From Torreya grandis (Eukaryota; Streptophyta; Pinopsida; Cupressales; Taxaceae), in NCBI GenBank assembly GCA_037957365.1, contig JARHVA010000459.1, positions 1,454,501 through 1,518,500 on the forward strand: DNA of 64,000 nucleotides, written 5' to 3'. The notes under the pieces are model-generated. The model did no database searches. It saw nothing but the letters and a program-made list of their open reading frames with translations, and was not told where the DNA came from. This document shows positions 51,646 to 64,000 of the stretch, in pieces (the first letter of the stretch is position 1; each line of letters begins with the position of its first letter). The position numbers were made by a program, and so were the translations under genes.

Positions 51646-51830
51646 GGCATGCTTGGTGAGACTAGAGGTCCATTCCTTGAGAATTTTTGGTGTTCTTCTC
51701 AAGATATCAACTTTGGAGGCAATTCACTAAGCACCAATGGTGACTCCAAGTTCATATATACTAGTTGAGCAGTCTAGGTATACCTATTAAAAGTGTTTTA
51801 TTATTTCATACTCTTTTTGTGAATTAACTC
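51646..51830 (+). other. LTR2 leader with putative primer-binding region
   Basis: The block GGCATGCTTGGTGAGACTAG followed by AGGTCCA (51646-51672) matches the block after the LTR1 5' LTR in sequence and place. A short untranslated leader then runs to the ATG at 51831. The primer tRNA is not identified. Confidence 0.4.
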
Positions 51831-53832
51831 ATGGATAATTGTGAGTTTGAGATTATTTTGACACAATTTGAAGAGTTGTGTCCAGTTTTGCCTCCTCCTC
51901 ATAACTATGAGTAAGTTCTTGGCCAGCTTTGTCATGATCCTCATCAAGCATATGTTGTCAATGACCAACCACATAAAATTTGTGCTCCATCTATCTCACC
52001 TAGCTCCTCTTCAAGATATTCCATTATTAGTTTCAAAATAACTCTCCTTGATTATCAAAACTATACGTTAGACCTTGACACTAAGTGTGGTTGTGGTCAA
52101 AATATTCATAGTTTTTGTGTCAAGAGTGTGAGGGAAGCTTTGGAGAAAGTAAAAAGGGAGTGGATTCCTATAGAGAAGTATAGTTGGCCATGTATTTCTA
52201 ATGATATGTTTGATTTTTGTGGTTTGATCTTCCATCTAGAATAAAGGTTGAGAACTTATGAACAACCTCCATCTTGGTAGCCTCAAGGTGTTCTAAATTC
52301 CTTGTCTTTTCCCCAAAATTTATCCTGTTAGAAACCCATACAATAAATTAGTTAATGAAAGGAAGATATCATGATGGAGTAGGATAGTAAACTTGGGTAA
52401 TATTTTGAAGAAGAAAATTTGAGTTTTGAGGCTTACCTTGAAATGGAAATTAAATTGGCAAATCAGATGTGGATGAAACCTATCATGGTAGCTGAGAGTG
52501 AATTATCTAGACCTACTCATCCATCCTGAAATGAAGGTACCAATCACAAATAAACTCTAAGTTTCCTATATATATCTTTCTCCCCTTCATCAACCACTTA
52601 ACTCCATGAAAATACCCTTGAACCCACCTTCCCAAGATGGAAAGATGTGATGGTATCTCATGAAGGAGGGATCAAATCATGCCTAAGTGTAGAAGTTGCT
52701 AGGGAAGAAACATTTGGAACCAATAAAATCCCTCCCACCCCTCCTTGAGAATATTTTGAAACTATCCTTCCATCCCTTCTAAATAGCCAAGTTTCACATC
52801 TTAATGTTGAAAATTGTATTGCCACTTGGGAATCCCCTTTGGCTAAACTCTCCATTTTTTAAATGCCTAAGGTGGATGTCACTAGGAGGGAGGATGAGAT
52901 TGAAATCTTAGATTGGATTGACTATGGATAAGAGATGAATGATGGTGAGAAAGCATCAAGTTGTGAGGATATGAAGGAAGATTTACCTTGTGTTGGAAAA
53001 TATATCTTAAAACAAGTTCTCTTGGACTGTAAGAAAGAGGAAGAAATGGCCCTTTTTGTCTATTCTTCTCATGATGTAGGCTAGCCAAAGGATGATGACC
53101 TATGGCAAAAATTTGAGAGCATATGTAATGAAGTGGAGGCTCTCAAAGAACCTACAAATCCCTTGGAGTTGACCAGTCATTGCAAAAAAGAATATGTGTC
53201 TAAAAGGGAGGAAATGTGGTAGATTTACATCCAATTGTTTCAAAAGTATGAGGAGGAGGAAAAGGCTAAGCTCCTAGAAACTCAAGCTCAAGGTGAGAGA
53301 GGATAGATAAATGTTGAAGAGCAGCGTCATGAATAAATCCTAGATCATACTAGAGAAATATATGATGATTTTAGGCCCTTTAAAAGTGATTTGGAGTTTA
53401 TTCCCACATCCACACATGCATCTACCTCTAACAACTTCCATAAAGAATGTCAACAAGAAACACTCCCAAGTGGGTCTGATACAATTCTCCTTGAGGAGTT
53501 TGAAGAGATTATGAGAATGGAAAATGATGATCAAATCCTTCAAGGAGAGATGGACTTACAACAAGTTGTCTCTTATATGGATTTTTAGACTTGTCATGAC
53601 AAGATAAAGGGGCAATAGTTTTTAGCATTATTTGAGGTTCAAGAGGACCTCACCTACCTTGAAAATACAAAGGAGATGACTCCATTAAATGGTGTGCAAA
53701 ATAAAAGAGAAAAGAGAAGACAAGAGTCATCCAACACACCATCTCAGAAGAAGCATGCTTGGCATCCTCACTCATCTAGTGAGGAAGGAGACTTGAGATA
53801 CTTCCCTTTTGATATAGGAAGGAAGATATGAA
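51831..53832 (+). pseudogene. LTR2 internal ORF: acidic protein of unknown family
   Basis: From the ATG at 51831 one frame (MDNCEFEIILTQFEELCPVL) can be followed almost to 53832, about 660 codons, with stops mainly TAG or TAA at likely Gln sites. Near 52080-52130 it has a Cys cluster, KCGCGQNIHSFCVKSV. The middle is Glu-rich (DSKLG-stop-YFEEENLSFEA). Then come EDEIEILDWIDYG and KYILKQVLLDCKKEEEMALF, a coiled-coil-like YEEEEKAKLLETQAQ, and an open block (53391-53588) with LLEEFEEIMRMENDDQILQ. The end is basic and then acidic, KREKRRQESSNTPSQKKHAW before DLRYFPFDIGRKI and a stop at 53830. It resembles no gag or pol domain I know. It could be a diverged gag, a regulatory accessory protein, or a captured host gene. 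Confidence 0.55.
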
Positions 53833-54102
53833 CAAAATTTATGTACATATTTGTTTCTTTTCTACTATTTTTATTTTCCCTAAGTGTTAAGTAGCACAAG
53901 TGTGTTTGCTTTAGTCCTTGTTATGTGTCTCTTTGCTTTATGTGTTTGAGGTAGTCAATGGTTGTCTTGTTGATCAAGGTTTGAGTAAATGGTCTAATAT
54001 ATTAATTTTTTCAGTCCGTATATGACTCCTAAACCCAATGGACTAATAAGGCTACTTGTCTAGTTAGTATAGTAGTCATACTACCCCCATGAGTCACTAA
54101 TG
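53833..54102 (+). other. LTR2 element 3' untranslated DNA
   Basis: This is noncoding. TTTCCCTAAGTGTTAAGTAG followed by CACAAGTGTGTTTG near 53875-53910 matches the same region of the LTR1 element. No clear polypurine tract remains before the 3' LTR at 54103. Confidence 0.5.
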
Positions 54103-57100
54103 TGTTGACCATTTTTGACTTTTAGGTCAAACTAGGGCACCCCTAGTAAAAAAATTATTTTTAGGAATTTAAAATGGTGAAATATGTTGTTATAAGGTGT
54201 TTTATAGGTCAATTATTGTTAATCAATGTTATACTAGCTTTGGTTAAGTGTTCTATAGGTCTATTTATCATTTTTAGTCATTTTAAGGGGTCTAAATGGT
54301 GCATTTAATGCTTTGTACAGGTTTCTTGGGATTTTTTCATGTTAAAAATTCTGATTTAATCCCCCATGTGTCCTTATAAGACTTTAGGAAGTTGACATAA
54401 TTGAATAAATGGTAGGTTATTTAGAAAAGGGCGGTTTTCTTGACCAAAAAGTGAGAAAAAGACACTTGTACGAATCCTTGATAAGTGTGCCACCTGGAAA
54501 ACGTGGTGGTGTGACTCTTCACCTCCATAATATTCATATTCACGTTTTTTTTTTCATTTTTTTCACAAGAAAATTGTGTGAAACTCATTTTTATCCCATT
54601 TCCTCTTGACATATAAAGAAGAGGCAACTTCCAACAAATGATACGAGCCATACAGCTTGAGTCAGGAAGAGTGATTTTATAGGTGTATAATAATTGGAGT
54701 TTTATTCACATACATAATAGGAACTTGATATTTGGTGCTTCCTACTTCATGAACCATCAGTTTGATCCTAGGCAACTTCTTATGTCTATTCAACCAAGAA
54801 GGGGTCTCTTTTTTAATCTATTTCAAGTTCTCTAATTTTGGATTGATGTGTGTGAGTGATGTAGGGGAATACACTTTATTTTAAATATATTTCCATGTTA
54901 ATTATTTCTTAAAGAGTTTTTAATATTGGGAAAGCCTCTTCTAGGCTTGCAAAAGGCTTAAATTTGCACTGACAGTCACTTCACCTACTTTGTAAATGTT
55001 ACCTTCACATTGGGAGGAGTGTTTTATTATTTTTTTAGGATTATTCATATATTTTTCATGAATATGAGAGTTTACATCTTTTTTTTGGTGCTTGGATAAT
55101 TTTTTTCCTTGTATTTTCTTACTTCCTCATGACCTCCTTGCATAACACAGTCACAAATATCCACCTATAGGTTTATGCTAATTTCATAAATGAGATGTGA
55201 ATGTTATGACATGGTATTTCAAGATTAGGATACCTATTTAATGCATGAAATTTTTATAAAATGCCATTTAGATGCTTTAACTAGCATGTTTTAGGAGTGA
55301 TGTTGGTCTGCCTATGTAAAGGGAATGCCATCCATAGTTGAGGCCATAAATGGCTCTTCTGGAGATGATTCTTGTGCATGATCAATATAATTTGAATTCA
55401 ATTTATATTTATAATACAAAATATACCTCTTAAGGATATTTTTTTGCAAATGGGAGATGTTTGAACAACATTTTGAGTATTGACAGGTGATCAAGCTTGC
55501 TTGCCCTAAAATGATCAAACAAAGGTCAGTAGGGTTTTTGTGGACTCTTAAAAATGGACTTGTAAGAGTATTTGAATCCTAATATTTGGTAGGGGTGTTT
55601 TAAATATAAAAAAAAATTACTTCCCAAAATTTCAAGGAGAAAATATCAAGTGGAAAGTGGATTGTGAACTCCTCAAAGTTGCCAAGAAATCACTAAAGGT
55701 AGACAGTGATATATACAGGATTCCTAATGAGCACTTACCCTAAAAGACACTTGAATAGTACTAGGAATACTATTAAAAGAGGGAAATTTTCAAAACAAAT
55801 AAATAACCAATCTTAATCGTTAATCCATTAAGAAGAGTGGTGATTGCATGAAATGACCTTTCTTGGACATCCCCTATCCGTACATAGGGCAGAGAGGCAG
55901 TGGAGGCAGTGTTTCAATGTTTAGCATAAAGGAGATGGTGTTGAAAATTAATATGAAGGAAAAAAGTCCTAATATTAATTATAAAATAATATATACAAGC
56001 TAAACAAGTCCTTATATAAGGTGAACATGCTCTAATCTCATCTATGAAACCTACAGCCAAGCAAAATAGAAACCTATAACATATTTATGAAGGTTGGTCT
56101 CAATCAAGGGTTATGAAGTTTTTGAAACTAAATAAAATCATATAGGTAGATTAAATTAATAAAAAATGTGATATAAACACAAATCTAAGGCCTTATACAC
56201 TTTTTGAAACCATTTTCTCACATGAAGGCCTATAAGCAGGCCTTAGGTGCATGAAACACAGTCCTGTTAAATGGTTGTTGAAAGGATAAGGTGTATGAAG
56301 TATAAAGTTTAGTTTTGAAGTTATTTCAAGATTAAAATAAATATAATGTGTGTTTTAACTTTTTTACCATTCAATAATTATCAAATCACCTCCAAACAAG
56401 TTTTAATCTCCCAATATACACCTACAAGTCAAACAATGAGCAAAGAGCATGGTTTGGTAAATTGATGCTCTAGAGCATGATTGCATGAGTCCCAGGTAAG
56501 GAATGATAATAATTAAGTATGTTAGGATATACCATTATCTATTTAAAATACCTAACCTATAAAAAAATGGAAATAGGGGTGTTCTTTAATTAAAACTCAG
56601 TCATTCTCCCTCTAACCCTGCTAGTAATTTCTCAAAAAAAATAGTCTTGGGTTTTTAATAAATTGGAGTGTCATCTCAAAAATTAAGGAGATAAAATTTG
56701 GTGGAGGTCATCCTCATGACCTAAGGTATCATCTAATTTTTTTTTTATAACTAAAAGGGAAGAGCCCCCTATTTTGTCTCAGACATGGGTCACTTTACCC
56801 TTGCATAGACCTTGCAAAATTGAGAAACATGGTCAAAACCACACACCATAGGTAAAGGAATGCTTTAAATAAGGTTTGGTGAGTTAAATCACACATATTA
56901 ACATCATTAAAACTTTAATTTTGGGTTGAAAACCATAAAAAATTCTTAGAGATACTAGGTTTGCAGGTGTAGCTGTAAGGGGTCTAATGCCAAATAGAGG
57001 GTCATTCTTAGTTCTAGCTATTGGGAAGTCCTATAATGTATTTTTCCATGTGTTTAAAATAATATTTTAGTTTTTTAATCTATCAAAGGAAAATAATCAT

Positions 57101-57600
57101 CAATAAAAATTTATTTTTGAACACAAGGCTACAGGGAAACTCCTTGTACAATGTTTAGGCCTAATCCTAAATAGGAATCATTCCTATTTCTAGCTCTCAA
57201 TGAGATAGCCTATCAGTTTGAGGAGATGAATGGGATATATATAGAGGTGATAAAACTATAATTTTTCAAAGGGAATTCTTTAGAAGTCATTTTATACTTA
57301 AAAGGTGCCCAAACCCCTGTAAGAGGCAAAGAATGGCTTTAATGACCAGTTTAAATTACTCGCATATTTCATAATCATTTGCATGGAACCCTAAATACAT
57401 TTTACATGTTAGGGAGGGTAATTAATGATATCTTAGTTTAATTTTTTAATGGTTTCAATTTTTGACTTTTATGAGAAAAGGTTAAGAGTCCAAATCACTC
57501 AAAACCCTTGTAAAACCCTCACAAGGGCCCAATTGGAGAGAGGGAGAATTTTGAACATCTAAATGCAAGGGGATTGTCATGAAACCACCTATAAGTTGTA
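54103..57600 (+). repeat. LTR2 3' LTR, cut before its TATA box
   Basis: It matches 46583 to about 50180 in order, starting TGTTGACCATTTTTGAC. Similarity stops near 57595-57601, after ATAAGTTGTAG. The missing 1.46 kb holds the TATA box, R and U5. The cut coincides with the start of the duplicated Tat gag segment. Confidence 0.85.
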
Positions 57601-57610
57601 GAATAATCAC

Positions 57611-58564
57611 ATATTACCATTCATGGGGAAATAATTATTTTGGGATGTAGGTGGGGGAATGTATAGCTGAGAATGAAATTATGGATTAGCTAGATTTGTG
57701 TAAACTCTTTACACTACCCTATTAGGATTATTACTCATGTTGCTAAGATTGAATTGATTAGGAGGGACTTGTTGTTGATTAGGATTTAAATATGGAATGT
57801 ATACTCATTGACACATATGAGGAATTTATTATATGAGTAAGTAGTTATTATTTATTGGTGGGAATTCATTGTTGATTATAACTAACTTGTTGTTTAGATG
57901 AAACTCATTGATGTGTACTAGACAAGACCTGATGGGTATTGGAGAGAACTTGATTAGCTTTATAAGGGTTATGTTTTCGGATATGTGAGTTGGATGGGAT
58001 ACTCTATCTTGATAGGGACTTGTTCAGAATGAATTGAGTCATGTATTTATTGAGGGTGGGATTAACAAAAACTTGATGGGGATTAGGAAATGTTTGTTGT
58101 GGACTCTCAATAACCTATTGTGAGGAATCTATAGGTATATTTTATTTGGGAATGGTGGATGTCTATAGAGTATAAAATGTATCAACCAATTAATCTTTAA
58201 CCTAATGCTTAATAGGGTTGATTCAAATATATAATTGGGGGCTTAGAAACTAGAGTAGTAACTAATAAATATAAAAGATCAGTCAACACTTTACCAACTT
58301 ATTATAATTGGGATACAATGGTAAGTGAAAATTGGGGTGGAGAAACAAGTAGTTCCTTCCCATTTATAGATGTTTATGGGAAAGATGGTGTTTGAAAAAT
58401 TATTAGACCATGGATAAAATAAGGTAAATCCTTAGTGCACTTTATGATTTCAATGGTATTATATGGTTGAGATCTCTTAATATTATGCAAGTTATCTATA
58501 AGATAATGAGGGGTGACATTAGTACCCATCTCTAATAAGTGCAAGAGAGATTCATCTATATTCT
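57611..58564 (-). pseudogene. Tat gag fragment, second copy
   Basis: It is the copy of 29213-30187. The frame 58619-58374 (81 codons) matches the frame 30251-29997 with a few changes. Its first codons lie in LTR1, so it is not a real gene start. The same ATTCT word precedes the LTR1 start. Small indels distinguish the copies: for example, about 24 bp present near 29650 are missing near 58046. Confidence 0.75.
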
Positions 58565-61500
58565 TGTTGACTAAATTTGACCCTAGGTCAAATTTAGTCA
58601 AAACCCCTTGCATATTCAAATTTTTTATAAAGTATTCTAATTCATAAAATGTTCACCATGGTCTTAGAGAGAAGTCTAGTCATGTTTTGAAGGTCACTTA
58701 ATGTGTTTTAAACCTTGGTCACTTTTGTCATTTATCTTAATGATCTCTTGACCACCTTTTGGTCATCAAGATGAATCTTAAAGTTTCATATCACAATGAA
58801 AATGTGTCAAGAGGATATAGAATGTACCATGTGTTAGATAAGTGTCAAGGAATAGTTTAAAACTAACATGTTACAAGTTCAACATTAAAAGTAAGATCAC
58901 TTGGAAAAAAGGATTTTTTGATGTTGTATAGACCAAATAGCTTAGTTGGCACATGGGAGGGATTTAGGGAAGTCTATAGAGATCCCCAAAATTTAATTCC
59001 AATTTTAAGAGGTTCAAACAAGTCCAAAAATGGTAAAACTCAACCTCTCATTCTCATTGCTCTCTTGGACAAGTCAAGATAGGTCAGTAATTTTATGTTA
59101 GTATGGATAGGAGAAAAAGAGTTGGTCTAAATGAATGTGGTGGATTATATTATTCCCTTTGTACTTATATTTCATTGTAATACTTTATATTTTGGTGCTA
59201 TATACTTTATGAATAATATTTAAGATAATTTATGCCTTCAAGTTACTTACATAACCTTAACACCTCAATTTTTATCATCTTTTGCATTGGTTTTTGTGAA
59301 CCAATTGGTGTATGCAAGTTAAAATATCATGTTCATAATTTTCATGTTGTTTATAACCTATTTTTAATGTGTGGTTATGAGTTTATAGGAAAAATCATCT
59401 CTTTATGTTTCAATGAAGTCTATAGAACAATGTTTTCTAGAATAGTGTCTCATCAGTTGTAGAGCTTACCCTTATGTGAGTAGTTTTAGGTCAAGGATAA
59501 CATTGTGTTTCTAATATAAAAGAGTATGGTTTATTGTATTCTCCATATAAAATTTTGGTCTCAAAATGATCATTGATGTAATTTAGGGTCTTTGACACAT
59601 GATACAGTCAAGCACTGAAAGTGTACCTTAGACAGTGAATGAGTGATAGGTTTGAACATTCTAGGACATTGAAAGTGTGTTAAATATTTTAATATTAAAA
59701 TGATATAAAACCATTATAAGTTTTAAATGTGATATAAGAGATCTAATAATCCTAAAAAATATTATAGATAGCCTAATTTATTTAAAAGTGACCTACAGTC
59801 AAGCTGAGAGTTTTTACCTAAAGAAAGAGATTCATGAGTTTTTGAAGCCTCAGAGTCATTAATAATTTAGTGAGAGTTTTTAGATATTGGTCCAAAAACC
59901 TAAAAGGTTTTGTATACAGTCATATTCAAACTTTTAGATAGTATTATATAACTAAAACTAAATAAAAATACTAAATGAGATGATTTACCTTAACTTCTCT
60001 AAAAGGGTATTTTGCTCATTCAAAATGTCATTCTATTAATGAAGGTAAATGATGTCTATGTGAGTCTAATGGTTTCCCCCTTGTGGCCTAGACATATATA
60101 TAACATACAAACATGGAAGGAGGTTGTTTAAACAAGATAAATTGATGATAGATTATATTTTTAACTTAGTAAAAATATTTTTAGAGACACTCAATGATTA
60201 ATATGTCAAAAACCACATGAACCTATAACTTGTAGTGACACCTAGTAGGTTGATGGTGAGAGATGATTGTATGATCCCAAGGCATGAAATGAGCTCAACC
60301 AGGTATGAAATGATCTAAATAACCATATATTTAATCAATATAATATAATTTAGTCCTTAAACACTAATTATTAACTACAATAACCCTTTTTTTTCCTTAG
60401 TGAGACACCTACAGTCTGACTACAGACTAGTTCTAGCTAGTGGAGAGATATAGTTTGAAAGGTTAACAGAGTTGTAAGATAGAATAATCATGTATAAATA
60501 ATTATCATAATGATAATATAATATTATATGTGATCCTTATAAAAATTAAATAGGGTAAATAAAAGTAAAAAAGTAATTTTCAAACCTCAACCTACAGTAA
60601 ACCAAAACCCTGCATACTCATTAGGCTTAAGAAGCTAGTTTTGGGATTTGAAGTGTTAAGAGCTTTGCAGGCATGATCTAGCTTTAAAACTTGGTATATA
60701 GTGTCAAAATGACATATTTTATCCCTCCATAGTATCACTTTGTTTATAAAAATAGGGGAGGTTCCCTCTATTTTATCTCATACCAAAGGCACTCTTTGAG
60801 CAAGCCACCTATAGGTTTAGTACATAAAAGGTGAGAGGATGAAATTATAGAGTCTCAATGATTTTAGGATTATTTTAAAGGTTATTTTTAAGGTGAAAAA
60901 AGTGTGAATAATTACCTAAATTAATTGGAAACTTGTACAGGTAGTTACAAGCTCAAATACATAGTCTAGGTCTATTAGGCTTATAACTAAGCCTAAACCC
61001 TCAGGATTCCAAACTTCATTCATATGATCATTATATCTCTCAAATAAACTTGAAAAATTTCAAGCGAGAGTGGAGGATTATTAATATCCACTAGGTTACA
61101 TAAAATAATCTAGGATTGGTCATTTTGGCCTAATCCTTTCTCAAGCCTACTCAAAACACATTGAAGGAGATCAAAAGGCAAATTCATTAACTCATATAGG
61201 TATAGATGGTCTACATGGTGCCTAAATAATATATGGATATTTGAGTGGTATTCTTAAATTGAACTCAGTGGAATTTTTTTTAAGGTTGAGCATGTAGATT
61301 TTATGAATCATTGTTAAGAAGCTAGATGAATTAAAACCCTTACATGAACCTGATGGAAAAATAATGAGGGGATACGCATATAAAAGTGACAAATTTGTCA
61401 TGAAAGTGTTTTCAAAATATTTATTACTCTCTCAGACTTCTTGACATCCAATTATTTCATAATATCACTTGTACAAATAGACCTAATAATGGGTTTTTTT

Positions 61501-62890
61501 ACAAGTTTTGATGTGTTTCATAGGCACAGAAGGGAATAAGTGAATGAAATCCATTAAGTGAGGTGTGTAGGGATGTTTTATAACTCCTGTTATTAATATA
61601 TAAAATAATTTAATCATGTAAAATGCTCTATTATACCATTCATTGTTGGCATTCTAAATAAGATAGTGAGAAAACAAAGTGACTACCTAAGTGTGATAGT
61701 GAAAAGAGTAACATTAAATCTTTTGAAATTTATTTTATATACCAAAAGATAGAGATATTTTTATTATATTTCTTGATTTTATATAATAATCTTTCTTGGA
61801 CAACTACAATTCACTTAAGTGATAAGTGTGAATATTCAAGCCTAGAGGGCTAATGAGTGACTGCAGATAATGAAGAACAAGTGTGTAATAAAAGTTCACT
61901 AATTGGAGAGGCATATAGATGATTTTCATAATAATATTTCCAACTCATTAATTTAGATCATATGTTTAAGGCCTTCTAATTTAGTTAAATATATATGAAC
62001 TACACATCGTCATGAGGATAATTTCAAAGAACATTAAGAGTCTCCATGCTAACTTGAGGAAGGTGCTATGTTTAAAATTGACACATGTTCATGACAACTT
62101 ATTGACCTCTTTTAAAACTCATTATATTTAATTATAATTGGTTTTTAATTCTTGACACTTGGCCTTGTGACCCTTGAAATTAACTCCATCTCTCTCCTCT
62201 CCTATGCTCTATATATGTAAGCCTTTTTGGCTTTTTAACGAATCCACAATTAGTATGGTGAATCCCTGATAGTTTGACATCTTGATTTGAATTTGAATAA
62301 AATTATGAAACTTTATTTTATCTCTTTATTCTCTTTCCTATGTGTTTCAAGTATTTTATGTGGTTGACAAGTGATGAATGTCTTCTCCTTGCTTTCATTC
62401 TTCTCTTGGATGTTTTGTGTATGATACCTCTTCTAATAGATCTCATGAAGTGTATGTGTTTGTTAAGTAAGTTTTTAAGTGTGAGATTTATTAGTATTAT
62501 ATAGTATTATACTTTATTTTCACCCACTTATATATATGCATATCAATTTTCCTCCATTCAGAAACACTTATGCTAGAAGGATATAGAGTTGAAGTCAGTT
62601 TTAGCAGTCTTCTTTCTTAGTGAAAATGCATGTGTGTTTCATGGACTTATATTTATTGGATCACATTCATTACTTTAGGTTTATTTATGTTTCATTATTC
62701 ACTCTTTACCCCCAATATTTATTATCCTACTTTAGTGTGTTAGTCTAAAAGATAGATCAAGGGAGCTACCCTTTTTAAATCTAGAGATATATCTCTTGTA
62801 GTAGATTATCTAGTGAAAAGATAGTTCTATGTTATCCTAAATTTGGGAATGTATACTTGACTTATCTATGGTGATAATTTGGGCTATAAC
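58565..62890 (+). repeat. LTR1 5' LTR, second copy, with perfect terminal hairpin
   Basis: It is the copy of 30188-34520. The start holds a perfect 16-bp inverted repeat, TTGACTAAATTTGACC (58567-58582) with its complement at 58586-58601 and a 3-base loop. The TATA box is at about 62207-62219 and AATAAA at 62296-62301. The LTR ends near CTATAACA at 62884-62891. Confidence 0.85.
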
Positions 62891-64000
62891 AGTTCTAGCA
62901 TGCCTAGTGGGACATGAGGTCCAAAAATGTTTTGCAAGGTGGATGTTGGCTTTAACAAAAAGGAGCTATAACAATCCACTTCTTGCAATATCTAGCAACT
63001 CCAACATTTTAATCTTGGTTTTAGACTAGTGCATTATTTAATTCCTAAGGTAAACATAAGGTTTATTAACAACTTAATTCATTTTGAGTTTTAAGAGCTT
63101 CCTAAATATTCATACAAGTTAAACATATTTGCTAACACCCATCCCTATTTAAAGAAGTAATATCTTTCTCACAAACCTATAAGAAAATTCTTGATTAACC
63201 CATTCTTGAAAATTCATAAAGCTACCATGTAAAGGAACCTTAATTTTATTACCTTAAATGGATATATTCCTCTAATTCTTTCCCACTATGATTATATCCC
63301 TATATCTTCCCTCAAAAGTGTTCCATCATACATTAGTGAGACTCCCATTACCCCTATTAAGCATATTAGAAATATTGCTAACTTCTAAAATATCCATCAC
63401 ATCATTGAATACAACATAACAATCATATTTTTAGTTTTCTTGTTTAAGCATAAATATATTTATTGGCATGGTACTTTGGCACATGAATCAATCACGACAT
63501 GGTATGAGTTGGGTGATGTAATGAGGACAAGATTTGAGGACAAAAGTGACAACTTATCATTGACTAAACAATTGCCCTGAATAAGGAGAGCATATAAATA
63601 ATTTGTTCAAGAATTCAACATATTATTTTATAATACATGGGATAGGATCTCAAACTTGGTAATACCTAAATCTCACCGTGATTTCCCTTTCCTTTAATAT
63701 ATTAAAGCTTTTGATAGTGACATTTCAATGATGATACAAACTATGGGAGGTAACACTTTTCCCAATGCCTATAAAGTGGCCAATAGGGTAGATAATTATT
63801 TTATTTAGGATAGGAATATTTACTCAAGACCTCCCATGCCTCTATTTCCTTATTTGTAAAACCATAAATTTATTGTTTCTCATATTCCTACACTTAAACA
63901 CAAGCTTGATGCCCCTAGTCAACCAAGTATGTTAAATGAGGTAGACAAGATGAGAGTTATAGAAAAAGATATCTTAGGTATAAAAAAGATTATCCAATAG
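62891..64000 (+). pseudogene. LTR1 leader and gag, second copy, cut by the window end
   Basis: The primer-site-like block follows at about 62899. The gag ATG equivalent to 34854 is at 63227 and is followed at once by TAA (GAA in the first copy). The capsid motif TTWYELGDVMRTRFED and the FVQEFNI part are kept around 63500-63620. New changes relative to the first copy include frame-neutral substitutions and extra stops. Only about 770 bp of gag are in the window. Confidence 0.75.

Larger units (their letters stand above)
57601..64000 (+). repeat. Second copy of 29213-35626 (tandem duplication of about 28.4 kb)
   Basis: The segment repeats, in the same order and orientation, the Tat gag part from 29213, the Tat/LTR1 junction, the whole LTR1 5' LTR and the start of the LTR1 gag, and runs out of the window. 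The offset is about 28,375-28,400 bp throughout. The join with LTR2 is at 57595-57611, with a few filler bases. By eye the copies differ by about 6 percent in the first 200 bp of LTR1, less than the LTR pairs do. Confidence 0.85.

Overview
This window looks like intergenic DNA from a large, repeat-rich plant nuclear genome. I found no host gene, tRNA, rRNA, bacterial feature or CRISPR array. The DNA is very AT-rich and almost free of CpG. Every recognisable protein belongs to an old, broken LTR retrotransposon. Most in-frame stops are TAG or TAA where the family has Gln, or where Trp would be TGG; this is the signature of long-term cytosine methylation and deamination. Giant LTRs of 3.5 to 5 kb, old nested insertions and Tat-like Ty3/gypsy elements make a gymnosperm my best guess, but the sequence does not prove it.

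Left part, 1-22421, mainly plus strand. A Ty3/gypsy integrase end (190-1057) is followed by LTR-like DNA with a TATA box. Next comes a decayed unrecognised ORF (X1, 1991-5240) and another LTR-like stretch with a TATA box (5241-6425). A nearly complete but dead Ty3/gypsy element (E2, 6426-12046) follows, with domains in the order gag, protease, additional RNase H, reverse transcriptase, RNase H, integrase. After it come repeat-rich LTR-like DNA (12306-14760), a second decayed unrecognised ORF (X2, 14761-17160, with more broken coding to 18190) and AT-rich DNA with short tandem repeats.

Right part, 22422-64000, is a four-deep nest. A Tat-like Ty3/gypsy element on the minus strand (22422-30187; gag, protease, RT, RNase H, additional RNase H, integrase) is cut in its gag by a plus-strand element, LTR1 (30188 onward). 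LTR1 has LTRs of about 4.3 kb and encodes only gag and protease. Its 3' LTR is cut at about 41275 by a minus-strand Ty1/copia-like element that keeps a gag region with zinc knuckles, a polypurine tract and a 3' LTR of about 3.5 kb. That gag is in turn cut at 46583 by a plus-strand element, LTR2, with LTRs of about 5 kb and an internal ORF I cannot assign to gag or pol.

At about 57600 the LTR2 3' LTR stops. The sequence jumps back to the Tat gag at the position equivalent to 29213 and runs through the same Tat/LTR1 junction to the window end. The simplest reading is a tandem duplication with a unit of about 28.4 kb, of which the window shows one full copy and the first 6.4 kb of the second. 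By eye, the duplicate copies differ by about 6 percent and the LTR pairs inside the unit by about 11 percent, which fits duplication after both insertions.

LTR1 and LTR2 are different families, but they share a TATA box followed 45-46 bp later by an identical 15-bp motif, a similar sequence just after the 5' LTR, and a short similar stretch before the 3' LTR. This suggests that both non-autonomous families are driven by the same kind of autonomous partner.
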